A DNA stretch of 64,000 nucleotides from Sphingobacteriaceae bacterium (GCA_017745075.1 JAGIAD010000029.1:124001-188000); one strand, 5' to 3'. Positions 53,500 through 63,720 are shown, counted from the first letter of the stretch. Notes: generated by a model not told the origin, from the sequence alone. Translations and numbers: made by a program.

Positions 53500-54000
53500 C
53501 TACTTAAACTGAACCAAAACCTGGTTTTTTTCTACTTTATCTCCCTGTTTAACCAATACGTTTTTTATTACACCATCGGTTGATGATTTCAGGATATTTT
53601 CCATTTTCATGGCCTCGAGAATAAGCAGGTTATCCCCCTTTTTCACTTCGGTATTTTCTTCAGCAAGCACTTTCAATACCAGGCCGGGCATTGGTGCCTT
53701 AATTTCTAAAACTTTATTGGTCTTTAAATTGTCGAGTCCGAGCTGTTTTAATAAAATGTCAAACTGATCTTCAACGCTGACCTGGTAGATATTTCCATTA
53801 ACCTTTATTGTACAGGTTTTATCGGCCTTGTTTAGTTCAATAACCTCGGTATTAAAAGACCTGCTTTGGTACAAAACATGTGTACTATCATTACCCAATT
53901 TACTTAAATCAAGCTGAACAGGTTCACCGTTTACCAAAAGAACTGAATCCTTATCTTCTATTTCAAATAAAAACTGATCGTTTACTTTTACTTTATGCAT
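53500..54000 (-). CDS. Biotinyl/lipoyl-attachment carrier protein
   Basis: 166 residues. The C-terminal 75 residues form a biotinyl/lipoyl domain with the attachment site EAMKMEN (Lys132), so biotin is the likely group; it carries carboxyl groups in acyl-CoA or pyruvate-type carboxylases. The N-terminal 90 residues (HKVKVNDQFLFEIED) are of unclear fold. The partner carboxylase subunits are not in this window. It ends the minus-strand series that starts at nuo, three bases after the DUF4159 gene. Confidence 0.88.
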   Translation of the reverse strand: MHKVKVNDQFLFEIEDKDSVLLVNGEPVQLDLSKLGNDSTHVLYQSRSFNTEVIELNKADKTCTIKVNGNIYQVSVEDQFDILLKQLGLDNLKTNKVLEIKAPMPGLVLKVLAEENTEVKKGDNLLILEAMKMENILKSSTDGVIKNVLVKQGDKVEKNQVLVQFK

Positions 54001-54003
54001 AGC

Positions 54004-54702
54004 TTATTGAGTTAAGGCATATTGAACCAGGTTTGCGCCCATTTTAAGCGCCTTGGTCCGCGTTTCCTGAGTATCTTCAGGGTAAGTACCAAAGTCTTCC
54101 CAGCCGTTGCCTAAATCGCATTCGTAGGTATAATAACAAACTACCCTGCCCTTAAATATCAAGGCAAATCCCTGTGGGCGTTTATTGTCATGTTCATGGA
54201 TTTTTGGCAGCCCCGCAGGGAACTTAAATTTTTGGTTATAAATGACATGGTTGGCAGGCAGTTCTACAAAGTTTAATTCGGGAAATACCTTTTTCATCTG
54301 CGGCCTGATAAATTTGTCCAAACCGTAATTATCATCTATGTGCAGAAATCCCCCACCCGTAAGGTACTGCCTTAAATTTTTTACTTCCTGATCGCTGAAT
54401 ACAACATTACCATGTCCTGTCATGTAAATAAAAGGATAATTGAATAGCTCTTTCGATCCCACTTCAACAATGCTTTCTTCCGGATAAAAATTAGTTTTAA
54501 GATTGGTATTGCAAAAAGAAATTAAATTGGGCAGTGCTGTACGGTCTGCATACCAATCGCCACCTCCGCTATATTTTAGTTTGGCCATCCTGTAAGTTGG
54601 AGGCATGAAAGCAGACAAGGCAAAGGTGAAAGCTAAGAGGCCAAAGCATAAAGCTATAGCCCGCAACCTAAAAAACTGAAAACTGGAAATTGAAAACTTC
54701 AA
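54004..54702 (-). CDS. DUF4159 protein, exported or membrane-anchored
   Basis: 232 residues. The start is TTG (54702), giving a hydrophobic stretch at about 14-32 (AIALCFGLLAFTFALSAF); the first in-frame ATG (residue 33) would lose it. MTGHGNVVFSDQEVKNLRQYL, GGGFLHIDDNYGLDKFI and GANLVQYALTQ match DUF4159, whose fold is GATase-like but whose function is unknown. Five bases after rsmE. Confidence 0.85.
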   Translation of the reverse strand: MKFSISSFQFFRLRAIALCFGLLAFTFALSAFMPPTYRMAKLKYSGGGDWYADRTALPNLISFCNTNLKTNFYPEESIVEVGSKELFNYPFIYMTGHGNVVFSDQEVKNLRQYLTGGGFLHIDDNYGLDKFIRPQMKKVFPELNFVELPANHVIYNQKFKFPAGLPKIHEHDNKRPQGFALIFKGRVVCYYTYECDLGNGWEDFGTYPEDTQETRTKALKMGANLVQYALTQ

Positions 54703-54707
54703 ACTTA

Positions 54708-55412
54708 CTATCGGTTAAGGTAATTGATTTCAAAACAAACAGATAAGGCAGCAGTTTCTGTGCGCAACCTGTTATCACCTAAAGTTAATGCTTTAAAGCC
54801 TTTGTTCAAAGCTAAATTCACTTCTTCGGGTGTGAAATCTCCTTCGGGACCAATAAGTACAAGATATTTTTGATGCGGAGTTATTAGTCTGGATATATAT
54901 TGTTTCTCTCCTGTATCAATACAATGCGCAATTAATTTATCACCATCAAATGGTTCTTTTAAAAAGGCATCAAGAGAAATAGCATCATTTAATTTAGGAT
55001 GGTAAGCTTTGATAGACTGTTTTACTGCGGAAGTGATTACTTTATTCAGGCGATCTTCTTTCACTACTCTACGCTCAGACCGATCAGTAATAATGGGGGT
55101 AATTTCATCTATTCCCAGCTCAGTGGCCTTTTCCAAAAACCATTCAATGCGATCTATATTTTTAGTTGGGGCAACAGCAATATGCAGGTAATGATTCCGT
55201 TTATGAAACTCCCTTTCTACATTTAATATTGCTAATGAAACCTTTTTTGGATTATCAGCAGTAATTTCGGCAGTGTAGAATCCACCCTTTCCATCAACCA
55301 GGTTTACAACCGAACCTACCGTAAGACGCAGTACCCTTACACAATGTTTACTCTCTTCTTCGTTAAGGGTATATGTATTTTGGGTGATATCCGGCGTATA
55401 AAAAATATGCAT
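54708..55412 (-). CDS. rsmE: 16S rRNA (uracil1498-N3)-methyltransferase
   Basis: 234 residues. SPOUT-type knot: LVLIGPEGDFTPEEV near 175-189 and LGDNRLRTETAAL near 206-218. It methylates U1498 of 16S rRNA with SAM, using a dimer. Eight bases after the CNNM gene and five before the DUF4159 gene, so part of a compact operon. Confidence 0.95.
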   Translation of the reverse strand: MHIFYTPDITQNTYTLNEEESKHCVRVLRLTVGSVVNLVDGKGGFYTAEITADNPKKVSLAILNVEREFHKRNHYLHIAVAPTKNIDRIEWFLEKATELGIDEITPIITDRSERRVVKEDRLNKVITSAVKQSIKAYHPKLNDAISLDAFLKEPFDGDKLIAHCIDTGEKQYISRLITPHQKYLVLIGPEGDFTPEEVNLALNKGFKALTLGDNRLRTETAALSVCFEINYLNR

Positions 55413-55420
55413 AGCTGAAA

Positions 55421-56848
55421 TTAGTGATTATCAACCATATCTTCTTTATTGATTACCAATTCTAACTTGATGGTTTCGATATTCTGCTCTGCTTTTTTAA
55501 GAATGGTAAACAGGTAACCATAAGATTCGTTGCTTTCGCCAACTTCCGGGATACGCTCAAAAATGTGCGATACCAGACCTCCTACGGTATCAAAATCTTC
55601 ATCTTCCGGCAAATCGTGTGGCAAATGCTCATTCACGTCATAAACTGTTGCAAAGGCATTTACAATAAACTCATTATCCGAAACTTTCTCTACCAACGGT
55701 TTTTCTTCATCGTATTCATCCTGGATTTCACCAACCAGTTCTTCAACAATATCTTCCAAGGTAACCATACCGGCCGTACCACCAAATTCATCCAAAACAA
55801 TAGCAATCTGTATGCGGTTACTTTGCAGTTCGCTCATCAGATCGTTAATTTTTTTGGTCTCGGTTACGAAATAAGGCTTGCGGATAATATCATTAACTGT
55901 CCATGTTTGATTGCCAGCCGCCACTAGTGGCAGAACATCTTTTGCATGGATAATACCAACAATTTTATCCATCACCTCATCGTAAACAGGTAAACGCGAG
56001 TAGCCCTCCTTGATAATCGTATCGATCACTTCTTCTTTATCTGAAGTAAGTTCGATACCCGAAATTTTGGTTCGCGGCACCATGATATTTTTCACCACGC
56101 GTTCGTTAAAATCGAATACATTTTTGATCAGCTCATGCTCGTTGTTATCCAAAGCCCCACTTTCTTTGCCCTGATCGAGCAGGTACTGTAATTCTTCGGT
56201 GCTGTGGATAGACTCGTGCCCGGCAGAAGTATCAATACCAAAAGGCTTTAAGATAATGGAAGCGAGGCTGTTAAGCGTCCAGATGAACGGACGGAAAACT
56301 ACATAGAATAGCTGTAGCGGCACCGAAACGAATAGGGTTGTAGCCACCGGTCTTTGTATAGCAAATGATTTTGGTGCCAATTCGCCAAATACAATGTGCA
56401 TAATAGTGATCAGAGAGAAAGCTACAATGGTTGATGCTGTATGGATACTGGCATCACTAAGCCCCCACTTTAAACTATCAAAAAGATTTTTAAAGATGGT
56501 ATGCATAACGCCTTCACCAACCCAACCTAAACCGAGTGATGCAAGCGTTATGCCCAATTGTGTTGCTGCCAAATAACCATCGAGGTTGTGGATAATGGTT
56601 TTAGCCATTTTACCCACCCTGCTGCCCGATTTTGCTTTAATTTCTATTTGCGAGGCACGAACCTTTACTATAGCGAACTCTGCCGCTACAAAAAATCCAT
56701 TTAACAGCACCAAAAATAGTGCGAAGAACAACCGCCATCCAACTGATCCTGTATCGGGTTCCTGTAAGGCTACAAGAACCACATTTGAGGTTGGTAGTAT
56801 TGCACTTAACGCAGAATTTAAAAACAAACAGACCGTGGGTAAATCCAT
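55421..56848 (-). CDS. CNNM/CorC-type transporter with CBS pair
   Basis: 475 residues: DUF21 membrane domain about 33-230 (four helices), CBS-domain pair about 250-370 (VPRTKISGIELTSDKEEVID, IQIAIVLDEFGGTAGMVT), then a CorC/HlyC transporter-associated domain to the end (IVNAFATVYDVNEHL). These proteins are involved in magnesium efflux or homeostasis. Its ATG overlaps the pyrophosphatase stop by one base (TAATG). Inner membrane. Confidence 0.9.
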   Translation of the reverse strand: MDLPTVCLFLNSALSAILPTSNVVLVALQEPDTGSVGWRLFFALFLVLLNGFFVAAEFAIVKVRASQIEIKAKSGSRVGKMAKTIIHNLDGYLAATQLGITLASLGLGWVGEGVMHTIFKNLFDSLKWGLSDASIHTASTIVAFSLITIMHIVFGELAPKSFAIQRPVATTLFVSVPLQLFYVVFRPFIWTLNSLASIILKPFGIDTSAGHESIHSTEELQYLLDQGKESGALDNNEHELIKNVFDFNERVVKNIMVPRTKISGIELTSDKEEVIDTIIKEGYSRLPVYDEVMDKIVGIIHAKDVLPLVAAGNQTWTVNDIIRKPYFVTETKKINDLMSELQSNRIQIAIVLDEFGGTAGMVTLEDIVEELVGEIQDEYDEEKPLVEKVSDNEFIVNAFATVYDVNEHLPHDLPEDEDFDTVGGLVSHIFERIPEVGESNESYGYLFTILKKAEQNIETIKLELVINKEDMVDNH

Positions 56849-57399
56849 TAAGCTAATTCTCTAAATGTTGTGTTATAAAGTTCTATGCTTTCTTTAATTA
56901 CTTTATGCGCATAACGAACACCTAATAAATGTTCGATGGTTACATTTTTATCTTCTAATGCTTTATAGTCCTGAAAGAAACGAACAATCTCTTTCATTTG
57001 GTGTGGCGGTAATTCGTCTAAATCGTTAATGTAGTTTACTGACATATCGTGAGCGGCTACAGCAATAATTTTATCATCCTGTTCTCCGTTATCAACCATG
57101 TGCATTACGCCTACAACTTTAGCTTCAATCAATGTCATTGGGTATACATCAACTGAACAAAGCACTAAAATATCTAATGGATCTTTATCATCGCAATAAG
57201 TTTGCGGAATAAAGCCATAATTTGCCGGATACATTACCGATGAAAAAAGAACCCTATCCAATTTGATGAGACCTGACTCTTTATCTATTTCGTATTTTGC
57301 TTTTGAACCTTTTGGAATTTCAATAATTGCGTTAACAACTTCTGGAACGTTTTTTCCAGGGGATACGCTATGCCACGCGTGGGTTTCGTCTTTTGCCAT
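56848..57399 (-). CDS. ppa: Family I inorganic pyrophosphatase
   Basis: 183 residues, the usual size. IEIPKGSKAKYEIDK near 26-40, YPANYGFIPQTY near 57-68, and the metal-binding DKDPLD (Asp71, Asp73, Asp76) identify family I. It splits pyrophosphate to two phosphates and pulls biosynthetic reactions. TAATG overlap with the CNNM gene and two bases after the DedA gene. Confidence 0.96.
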   Translation of the reverse strand: MAKDETHAWHSVSPGKNVPEVVNAIIEIPKGSKAKYEIDKESGLIKLDRVLFSSVMYPANYGFIPQTYCDDKDPLDILVLCSVDVYPMTLIEAKVVGVMHMVDNGEQDDKIIAVAAHDMSVNYINDLDELPPHQMKEIVRFFQDYKALEDKNVTIEHLLGVRYAHKVIKESIELYNTTFRELA

Positions 57400-57401
57400 T
57401 T

Positions 57402-58061
57402 TTAATTTAAATCTGTTTTATCCTCTTCGGTACCACTCACTACTTTTCTTTTTACAAAGGTAATTAATAATGGTATAGTTGTAATAAGGATAAAGCCAAT
57501 AATAATATATAATAAATAATCGTTTATTTCTCTTTCGAATCTTCTGCCTAAAAAATACCCTAATAGGGTTAAAGAGCAAATCCACAGCACGCCGCCAACT
57601 ACATTGTATAGTGCAAACTTTTTAAACTCCAATTTTACCACACCAGCAAAAATCGGTGCAAAAGTTCTAACAATAGGTACAAAACGGCCCATAATCAATG
57701 CAAAGGCACCTTGTTTGTTATAATAATCTTCAGCAGCTTTTAAATAACGTTTTTTAAAAAAGAAGCTGTCTTTTCTGGTATACAACAACGGACCGGTTCT
57801 TCTGCCAAACCAATAGCCAGTAAAATTACCCGAAATTGCCGCAATACAAAGTCCGGCTAAAAGAACTGCAATATTTACATCCAGTTTACCGGTTGCCACA
57901 AACATTCCTGCCAAAAACAATAGATAATCACCAGGAAGAAAGAAACCAAAAAACAGGCCTGTTTCTGCATAGATTACGAATACAACGAGATAGAAACCGC
58001 CCTCCCTCAATAATTTTTCGGGATCAAGTAGTTGATGCAGGTTATTCCAAAAATCGTGCAT
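57402..58061 (-). CDS. DedA-family membrane protein
   Basis: 219 residues from the ATG at 58061; a TTG two codons upstream is possible. LPGDYLLFLAGMF and GRFVPIVRTFAPIFAGV are the conserved DedA re-entrant loops. Hydrophobic helices flank them. DedA proteins help recycle lipid carriers (undecaprenyl phosphate flipping) and maintain membrane potential. 41 bases after nuoN, two before ppa. Confidence 0.9.
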   Translation of the reverse strand: MHDFWNNLHQLLDPEKLLREGGFYLVVFVIYAETGLFFGFFLPGDYLLFLAGMFVATGKLDVNIAVLLAGLCIAAISGNFTGYWFGRRTGPLLYTRKDSFFFKKRYLKAAEDYYNKQGAFALIMGRFVPIVRTFAPIFAGVVKLEFKKFALYNVVGGVLWICSLTLLGYFLGRRFEREINDYLLYIIIGFILITTIPLLITFVKRKVVSGTEEDKTDLN

Positions 58062-58108
58062 ATTCAATTATTCGTAAAACTACAAATAATTATTAAACAA
58101 CAGCATAC

Positions 58109-59482
58109 CTATATCAGGTTTAAAATAACTGCAGGGTAAACACCTAAAATAAGGGTAATTACTACCGATACCAATAACACAACTTTATATTGTACGGGTG
58201 TAGAAAGCGTTGTTTCTGCGCCATCTTTAAACCACATGGCAACAATTACCCTGAAATAGTAATAGAATCCTACCAATGCATTTAAGATTGCAAAGGCTAC
58301 CAATAAGGTTTTATATTCTGTCATTACGTTTAAGAACATCAGGTATTTACCGATGAACCCGGCAGTTAACGGAATACCGGCCAATGAAAGCATCGCAATA
58401 GTTAAAGATAGGGCTACCAAAGGGTTTTTCTTACCTAAACCATTAAAGCTCTCAAAGCTATCGCTACCCGTTTTTTGCTTAACTAAAATCAGTACAGCAA
58501 AGGCAATAATAGAGGCGAAAGTATAGGCTGCTGCATAAACCAATACATTGCTGCCTGAATTTTTGGTAAGCACGATCAATGAAAACAACAGGTACCCGGC
58601 ATGCGAAATACTTGAGTAGGCCAACATGCGTTTAAAGTTCTTTTGGAACAGGGCCGTTACGTTTCCAATAAATAAAGTTAAACAGACAATAACTGTTAAT
58701 GGCATTACCCAAAACTCGTGCAATGGAGCCAAAGCACCTTCAAACAAGCGTAAAAATGCAGCAAAACCAGCGGTTTTAACCACAGTACTCATAAAACTGG
58801 TAATCAAAGAAGGCGCTCCTTCGTAAACATCCGGCGTCCAGAAATGGAAAGGCGCAGCACCAATTTTAAAGCATAAACCAATCATCATCAGGATTACTCC
58901 AGGATAAAAGATCGGCGAAATTGCAGTAGTATTATTTACCAGGTAAGCCTGGATTTTATCCAGATCGAACGAACCTATGGCACCATAAATCAGTGTAATA
59001 CCAAACAACAGGAACCCTGTTGAGAAAGCTCCCATTAAGAAATACTTTAACGAAGCTTCGTTTGAAGCAAAGTCCTTTTTGCGGATACCGGCCAGGATAT
59101 ATAAACTCACCGACATGATCTCCAAGCCCACAAACAACATCGCCATGTTTTTATAGGATACCATCATGATCATTCCGGCAAGTGCAAAAAGGATCAGGGT
59201 GTAGTACTCGGCAATATTATCGCTTTTAGCGTGAAAATAATTTTGGGTTAATAAGAAAATCAAAAGGGTTCCAACAATACAAACGCCAGAAAATGCAAGT
59301 GCAAAATTATCGGTCTGCATCATTCCGAAATGAACAGTATTGCCCCCCCAGGCACAAAAAGTAAAGCCTAAGGCAGTAAGTAAGCCAACAACGGTAAGCG
59401 GCAATAATGCTTTATTTGCTTTAAACAAACCTGCGTAAAGAACAATAAAAGCGGTTATACTAATGGTTATTATAATATTCAT
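58109..59482 (-). CDS. nuoN: NADH-quinone oxidoreductase subunit N
   Basis: 457 residues, about 14 membrane helices. A Mrp-type antiporter-like subunit of complex I, pumping protons in the membrane arm. Conserved YSSISHAGYLL, GLCFKIGAAPFHFWTPDVYEGAP (split across helices with proton-path Lys and His) are visible. Four bases after nuoM; last of nuoI-N. Confidence 0.95.
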   Translation of the reverse strand: MNIIITISITAFIVLYAGLFKANKALLPLTVVGLLTALGFTFCAWGGNTVHFGMMQTDNFALAFSGVCIVGTLLIFLLTQNYFHAKSDNIAEYYTLILFALAGMIMMVSYKNMAMLFVGLEIMSVSLYILAGIRKKDFASNEASLKYFLMGAFSTGFLLFGITLIYGAIGSFDLDKIQAYLVNNTTAISPIFYPGVILMMIGLCFKIGAAPFHFWTPDVYEGAPSLITSFMSTVVKTAGFAAFLRLFEGALAPLHEFWVMPLTVIVCLTLFIGNVTALFQKNFKRMLAYSSISHAGYLLFSLIVLTKNSGSNVLVYAAAYTFASIIAFAVLILVKQKTGSDSFESFNGLGKKNPLVALSLTIAMLSLAGIPLTAGFIGKYLMFLNVMTEYKTLLVAFAILNALVGFYYYFRVIVAMWFKDGAETTLSTPVQYKVVLLVSVVITLILGVYPAVILNLI

Positions 59483-59485
59483 TGC

Positions 59486-60949
59486 TTATTTTACTGATGT
59501 TAATTTTTGATTTACCTGTTCTAATAAATGTTGTACAGATGCCTCTGTTAAATGCAATAACGGCTTTGGATAAACGCCCAGAACGATAATTAAAGCACAG
59601 ATCAAATAAAGGACAAATTTCTCTGACCCCTGTATATCGCTGAATGTGATGGTTAATTCGTTTGTTTTGCCCAGCATTACATTCTGGTACATGCGTAACA
59701 TGTAAACTGCACCAAAAATGATGGTTAAGCCCGCAATTGCAGCAGCCCAAATCCCTACATTATAAACGCCCATTAACAATAAGAATTCGCCGATGAAGCC
59801 GTTTGTTCCCGGTAAAGCCACGGTTCCCAAAACAATAATCAGAAAGGCGATAGCCAACTGAGGAGCTACTTTAGCAATACCACCTAACTCTTCTATTTTA
59901 TTAGTTTTAACACGTGAGAAAATAATATCCAGCACAAAGAATAAACCTACTACGTTAATACCATGACTAAGCATCTGCACCATTGCACCCTGCATGCCTT
60001 GCTGGTTTAAAGCAAAAATACCTGCAGAAATCAAACCCACGTGGCCAATTGAAGAATAAGCTACCAGGCGTTTGGCATCCTTTTGCGTAAAGGCAATTAA
60101 TGATGCGTATACAATACCGATAATAGACAGGCCAATTGCCAGGCACGACCAATGCTGAACACCAGTAGGTACAATTGGTAGTAACCACCTGATTACGCCA
60201 TAAATACCCATTTTTAGCATAATACCCGATAACAACATCGTTCCCTGTGCAGGAGCTGCTGTATAGGTATCAGGCTGCCAGGTATGAAAAGGGAAAACCG
60301 GCATCTTAATGGCAAAAGCAATAAAGAAAGCCCAGAAAACCCATCCTTGCTGTGTACTATCTAAGTTTAAAGCATAAAAAGCTGAAATTTCAAAATTGTG
60401 TGCCGGATTCTGTAGGTACAGGTAAATAATACCCATTAACATAAATAGTGAACCGGCGATGGTGTACACAAAAAACTTCATGTTAATGCGAACACGGTCT
60501 TTTCCGCCCCAGAAAGCACAAATAAAGTAAATCGGGATTAATGCAGCCTCCCAGCCAATATAGAAAAGGAAAGCATCCAATGCAGTAAACACCAATAATA
60601 AGCCGGTTTGCATAAATAAAATCAATGCATAAAAAGCAGCTGGATTTTTATAGTCGTGTTTATAGCTTGACAGGATAATAATCGGGATTAATAAGTTGGT
60701 AAGTAATACCACCAACATGCTGATTCCATCGATACCCGCATGGAAATTAATGCCCAGGTCAGCAATCCATGGTAAGTTTGCTTCAAACTGTGTACTTGCA
60801 TCCGGGATGAAGTTACAGGCGATAAACAAAGCCAGCCCTAAAGAAACCACCGAGAATACGGTCGAAACTATCTTAGCAGACTTACCTGCAAATGCTGTAA
60901 TAATAGCACCTGCAAGCGGAAGAAATATAAGTAGTAAAAGTTGTTCCAT
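59486..60949 (-). CDS. nuoM: NADH-quinone oxidoreductase subunit M
   Basis: 487 residues, about 14 helices. WEAALIPIYFICAFWGG and KMPVFPFHTWQPDTYTAAP carry the conserved Glu and Lys of the antiporter-like path; YSSIGHVGLISAGI follows. Proton-pumping subunit of the complex I membrane arm. 20 bases after nuoL and three before nuoN. Confidence 0.96.
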   Translation of the reverse strand: MEQLLLLIFLPLAGAIITAFAGKSAKIVSTVFSVVSLGLALFIACNFIPDASTQFEANLPWIADLGINFHAGIDGISMLVVLLTNLLIPIIILSSYKHDYKNPAAFYALILFMQTGLLLVFTALDAFLFYIGWEAALIPIYFICAFWGGKDRVRINMKFFVYTIAGSLFMLMGIIYLYLQNPAHNFEISAFYALNLDSTQQGWVFWAFFIAFAIKMPVFPFHTWQPDTYTAAPAQGTMLLSGIMLKMGIYGVIRWLLPIVPTGVQHWSCLAIGLSIIGIVYASLIAFTQKDAKRLVAYSSIGHVGLISAGIFALNQQGMQGAMVQMLSHGINVVGLFFVLDIIFSRVKTNKIEELGGIAKVAPQLAIAFLIIVLGTVALPGTNGFIGEFLLLMGVYNVGIWAAAIAGLTIIFGAVYMLRMYQNVMLGKTNELTITFSDIQGSEKFVLYLICALIIVLGVYPKPLLHLTEASVQHLLEQVNQKLTSVK

Positions 60950-60969
60950 TATTTATTTTTGAACCCTTT

Positions 60970-62874
60970 TTATAATATGTAACTAAATGTATAGATCAAT
61001 AAAGCGATGATACCAAATACCATCATAAACAGGTAAAAACCTACGTTTCCGCTTTGCAATAAGCGAAGGCCTTTACTTGCCTCGTTTGTGCTCCATCCCA
61101 ATCCGTTTACAATGCCATCGATAAACTTGTTGTCGATAATCCGGTAAAAGAATTTAGATAGGATATCCAAAGGTTTGGTAATGATGAAATCGTAAATTTC
61201 ATCCAAATAAAACTTGTTGTATGATAATTTGGCCAGTGCTGAGCGCGGGGCCTCATCAGCAACCGGAACATACGCACCTTTTACATATTTAGTATAAGCG
61301 TATAATAAAGCAATAACGGCTGCCACAACCGAAGTACCCATTAAGGCCAGCTCAGTAGAATGACTTAAATCTAATTTGTGCTGCGCAACGCCTGCTCCTG
61401 TTAACCAGTGTGCCAACCATTCGTTCCCCCCAAAAATGTGCGGGAAGTTAATGGCTCCTCCAATAGCCGCCAAAACAGCTAAAATTACCAAAGGTAAGGT
61501 CATAGCACCCGGCGATTCATGGATATGGCTTTCTGCATGGTGTGTTCCGCGGTATTTTCCGGAGAAAGTGAGGAACATCATCCTGAACATATAGAATGAG
61601 GTTAAGAATGCCGTTAATACCCCGATTCCCCAAAGTATAGGACTAGCCTGAAAAGCGTGAGCTAAAATTTCGTCTTTTGAAAAGAAACCAGAGAATGGTG
61701 GTAAACCAGCAATTGCGATTGTACCGATCATCATGGTCGCAAATGTAGTTTTAAGTTTGCCTCTTAATCCACCCATGTGGCGCATATCCTGCTCATGGTG
61801 CATGGCATGGATAACCGAACCAGCGCCTAAGAACAATAAAGCTTTAAAGAATGCATGTGTTAATACATGGAAGAAAGAACCTGTATAAGCGCCCACACCT
61901 AAGCCTAAAAACATATAGCCTAATTGCGATACAGTTGAGTAAGCCAATACTTTTTTAATATCAGTCTGTGTTAGCGCAATAATTGCGGCAATTAAAGCCG
62001 TTGCTATACCAACAATGGCAATGATGTGCTGGGTAAGTGGAGCAAGATCGAACAATACGCTCGAGCGGGCAATCATATAAATACCGGCGGTAACCATGGT
62101 TGCAGCGTGAATTAAAGCCGAAACAGGGGTTGGTCCGGCCATCGCGTCTGGCAACCAGGTAAATAAAGGTAATTGGGCTGATTTACCGCAGGCACCAATA
62201 AACAATAAAATAGTGATGATAACCAGGGTATCATTACCTGGCAACATATTAGCTGCCTGAGGGAAAATTTTAGCAAACTCAACACTTCCGAAAGTATTGA
62301 AGATTAAAAATACACCTAGTAAAAAGCCTAAATCACCGATTCGGTTCATTACAAAAGCTTTTTTAGCCGCTGATGCATAAGCATTGTTGGTATACCAGAA
62401 ACCGATGAGCAGGTATGAACATAAACCAACACCTTCCCAACCGATAAACATCACGATGTAATTAGAACCCAATACCAGTAAAAGCATGAAGAATACAAAC
62501 AGGTTAAGGTAACTGAAAAACTTACCAAAACCTTCGTCATCGTGCATGTAGCTGGTAGAATACAAGTGGATTAAGAAACCTATTCCGGTGATGATCAACA
62601 GCATGATCGAACTTAAGGGATCAACCAGGAATGATAAAGGAATATGTAATGTACCTGCGCTAATCCAATCAAATAAAAATACTTCGTGAGCTTTTTGTGT
62701 ATCGCCTTGTAAACTAAAGAAAATAACTACGCTGATGATGAAAGAAGCCAGAATAACGCCGCTTCCGATAATGCCAACAAGTCCTTTAGATAAAGATTTT
62801 CTGCCTAGTCCGTTAATTACAAAGCCTAAAAAAGGGAGTAAAGGAACCAACCAAATCAATTGTTCTATTGTCAT
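60970..62874 (-). CDS. nuoL: NADH-quinone oxidoreductase subunit L
   Basis: 634 residues, the largest membrane subunit: about 16 helices, with WEGVGLCSYLLIGFW, LPLFTWLPDAMAGPTPVSALIH and YSTVSQLGYMFLGLG. The C-terminal segment from about 540 contains the long lateral helix. Proton path at the end of the membrane arm. 13 bases after nuoK. Confidence 0.97.
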   Translation of the reverse strand: MTIEQLIWLVPLLPFLGFVINGLGRKSLSKGLVGIIGSGVILASFIISVVIFFSLQGDTQKAHEVFLFDWISAGTLHIPLSFLVDPLSSIMLLIITGIGFLIHLYSTSYMHDDEGFGKFFSYLNLFVFFMLLLVLGSNYIVMFIGWEGVGLCSYLLIGFWYTNNAYASAAKKAFVMNRIGDLGFLLGVFLIFNTFGSVEFAKIFPQAANMLPGNDTLVIITILLFIGACGKSAQLPLFTWLPDAMAGPTPVSALIHAATMVTAGIYMIARSSVLFDLAPLTQHIIAIVGIATALIAAIIALTQTDIKKVLAYSTVSQLGYMFLGLGVGAYTGSFFHVLTHAFFKALLFLGAGSVIHAMHHEQDMRHMGGLRGKLKTTFATMMIGTIAIAGLPPFSGFFSKDEILAHAFQASPILWGIGVLTAFLTSFYMFRMMFLTFSGKYRGTHHAESHIHESPGAMTLPLVILAVLAAIGGAINFPHIFGGNEWLAHWLTGAGVAQHKLDLSHSTELALMGTSVVAAVIALLYAYTKYVKGAYVPVADEAPRSALAKLSYNKFYLDEIYDFIITKPLDILSKFFYRIIDNKFIDGIVNGLGWSTNEASKGLRLLQSGNVGFYLFMMVFGIIALLIYTFSYIL

Positions 62875-62887
62875 TCTTATTATATAT

Positions 62888-63217
62888 TTACCACTTAAGG
62901 CGATTTAAAACATTAATATCTATCGATTTCGTATTTCTGTATACCATTACAATAATGGCTAAACCTACGGCAACTTCTGCAGCTGCCAAAGCCATAATGA
63001 AGAATACGAAAACCTGTCCGGAAGGATCGTTGCTATGTACAGAAAAAGCGGTTAAAAGCAGGTTAACTGCATTTAACATCAATTCTACCGACATAAAAAT
63101 TACGATTGCATTTCTGCGCGTTAATACGCCAATTACACCAATAGTGAAAATAATTGCACTTAAATAGATGTAATGATTTAGCGGCACACCTGCCATTTGT
63201 GTAGTTAAATTTTCCAT
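62888..63217 (-). CDS. nuoK: NADH-quinone oxidoreductase subunit K
   Basis: 109 residues, three helices. FMSVELMLNAVNLLLTAFS carries the conserved Glu pair region, and EVAVGLAIIV the second conserved Glu. Its ATG shares a base with the nuoJ stop (TAATG), so translation is coupled. Confidence 0.95.
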   Translation of the reverse strand: MENLTTQMAGVPLNHYIYLSAIIFTIGVIGVLTRRNAIVIFMSVELMLNAVNLLLTAFSVHSNDPSGQVFVFFIMALAAAEVAVGLAIIVMVYRNTKSIDINVLNRLKW

Positions 63218-63720
63218 TATGCTTCTACCTCATCTCTTTTAGATAATAAAACGGCTCCAACCATTGCTGCCAACAGTAGTAGAGATGATAATTCGAATGG
63301 TAATAAGAATGGCCCGAAAAGCTCTTTACCCAAGTTTTCTACCAGACCTAATCCCGGATTTTTTAAAATTAACGGACTGCTGATGCTTGCTGCCTTTAAC
63401 GAACCGATTAGGGTAACGATTAAGCAGCCTCCGGCAATTACGCCTACAATTTTAATCAATGGCGATTTGGATGGTTCGGTTTCCTTGTTCAGATTGAGCA
63501 ACATCAGCACGAAAAGGAACAGTACCATAATAGCCCCCATATAAACAATAAAGTTTACAACAGCCAGAAATTGAGCGTTCAGCAATACATAATGTACCGT
63601 GAAGGTGAAAAAGGTAAGAATTAAGTACAATACACTGTGGATCGGATTTTTAGCAAAAATCACCATCAGTGAAAAGATGATACTTAATGTAGCTACGAAA
63701 TAGAATACTTGTGTACTCAT
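63217..63720 (-). CDS. nuoJ: NADH-quinone oxidoreductase subunit J
   Basis: 167 residues, about five helices. NPIHSVLYLILTFF and the MGAIMVLFLFVLMLLNL stretch are typical of NuoJ. It lies in the membrane arm, near the quinone path. The 121-base gap before it holds a REP-like repeat; the other nuo gaps are far shorter. Confidence 0.95.
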   Translation of the reverse strand: MSTQVFYFVATLSIIFSLMVIFAKNPIHSVLYLILTFFTFTVHYVLLNAQFLAVVNFIVYMGAIMVLFLFVLMLLNLNKETEPSKSPLIKIVGVIAGGCLIVTLIGSLKAASISSPLILKNPGLGLVENLGKELFGPFLLPFELSSLLLLAAMVGAVLLSKRDEVEA

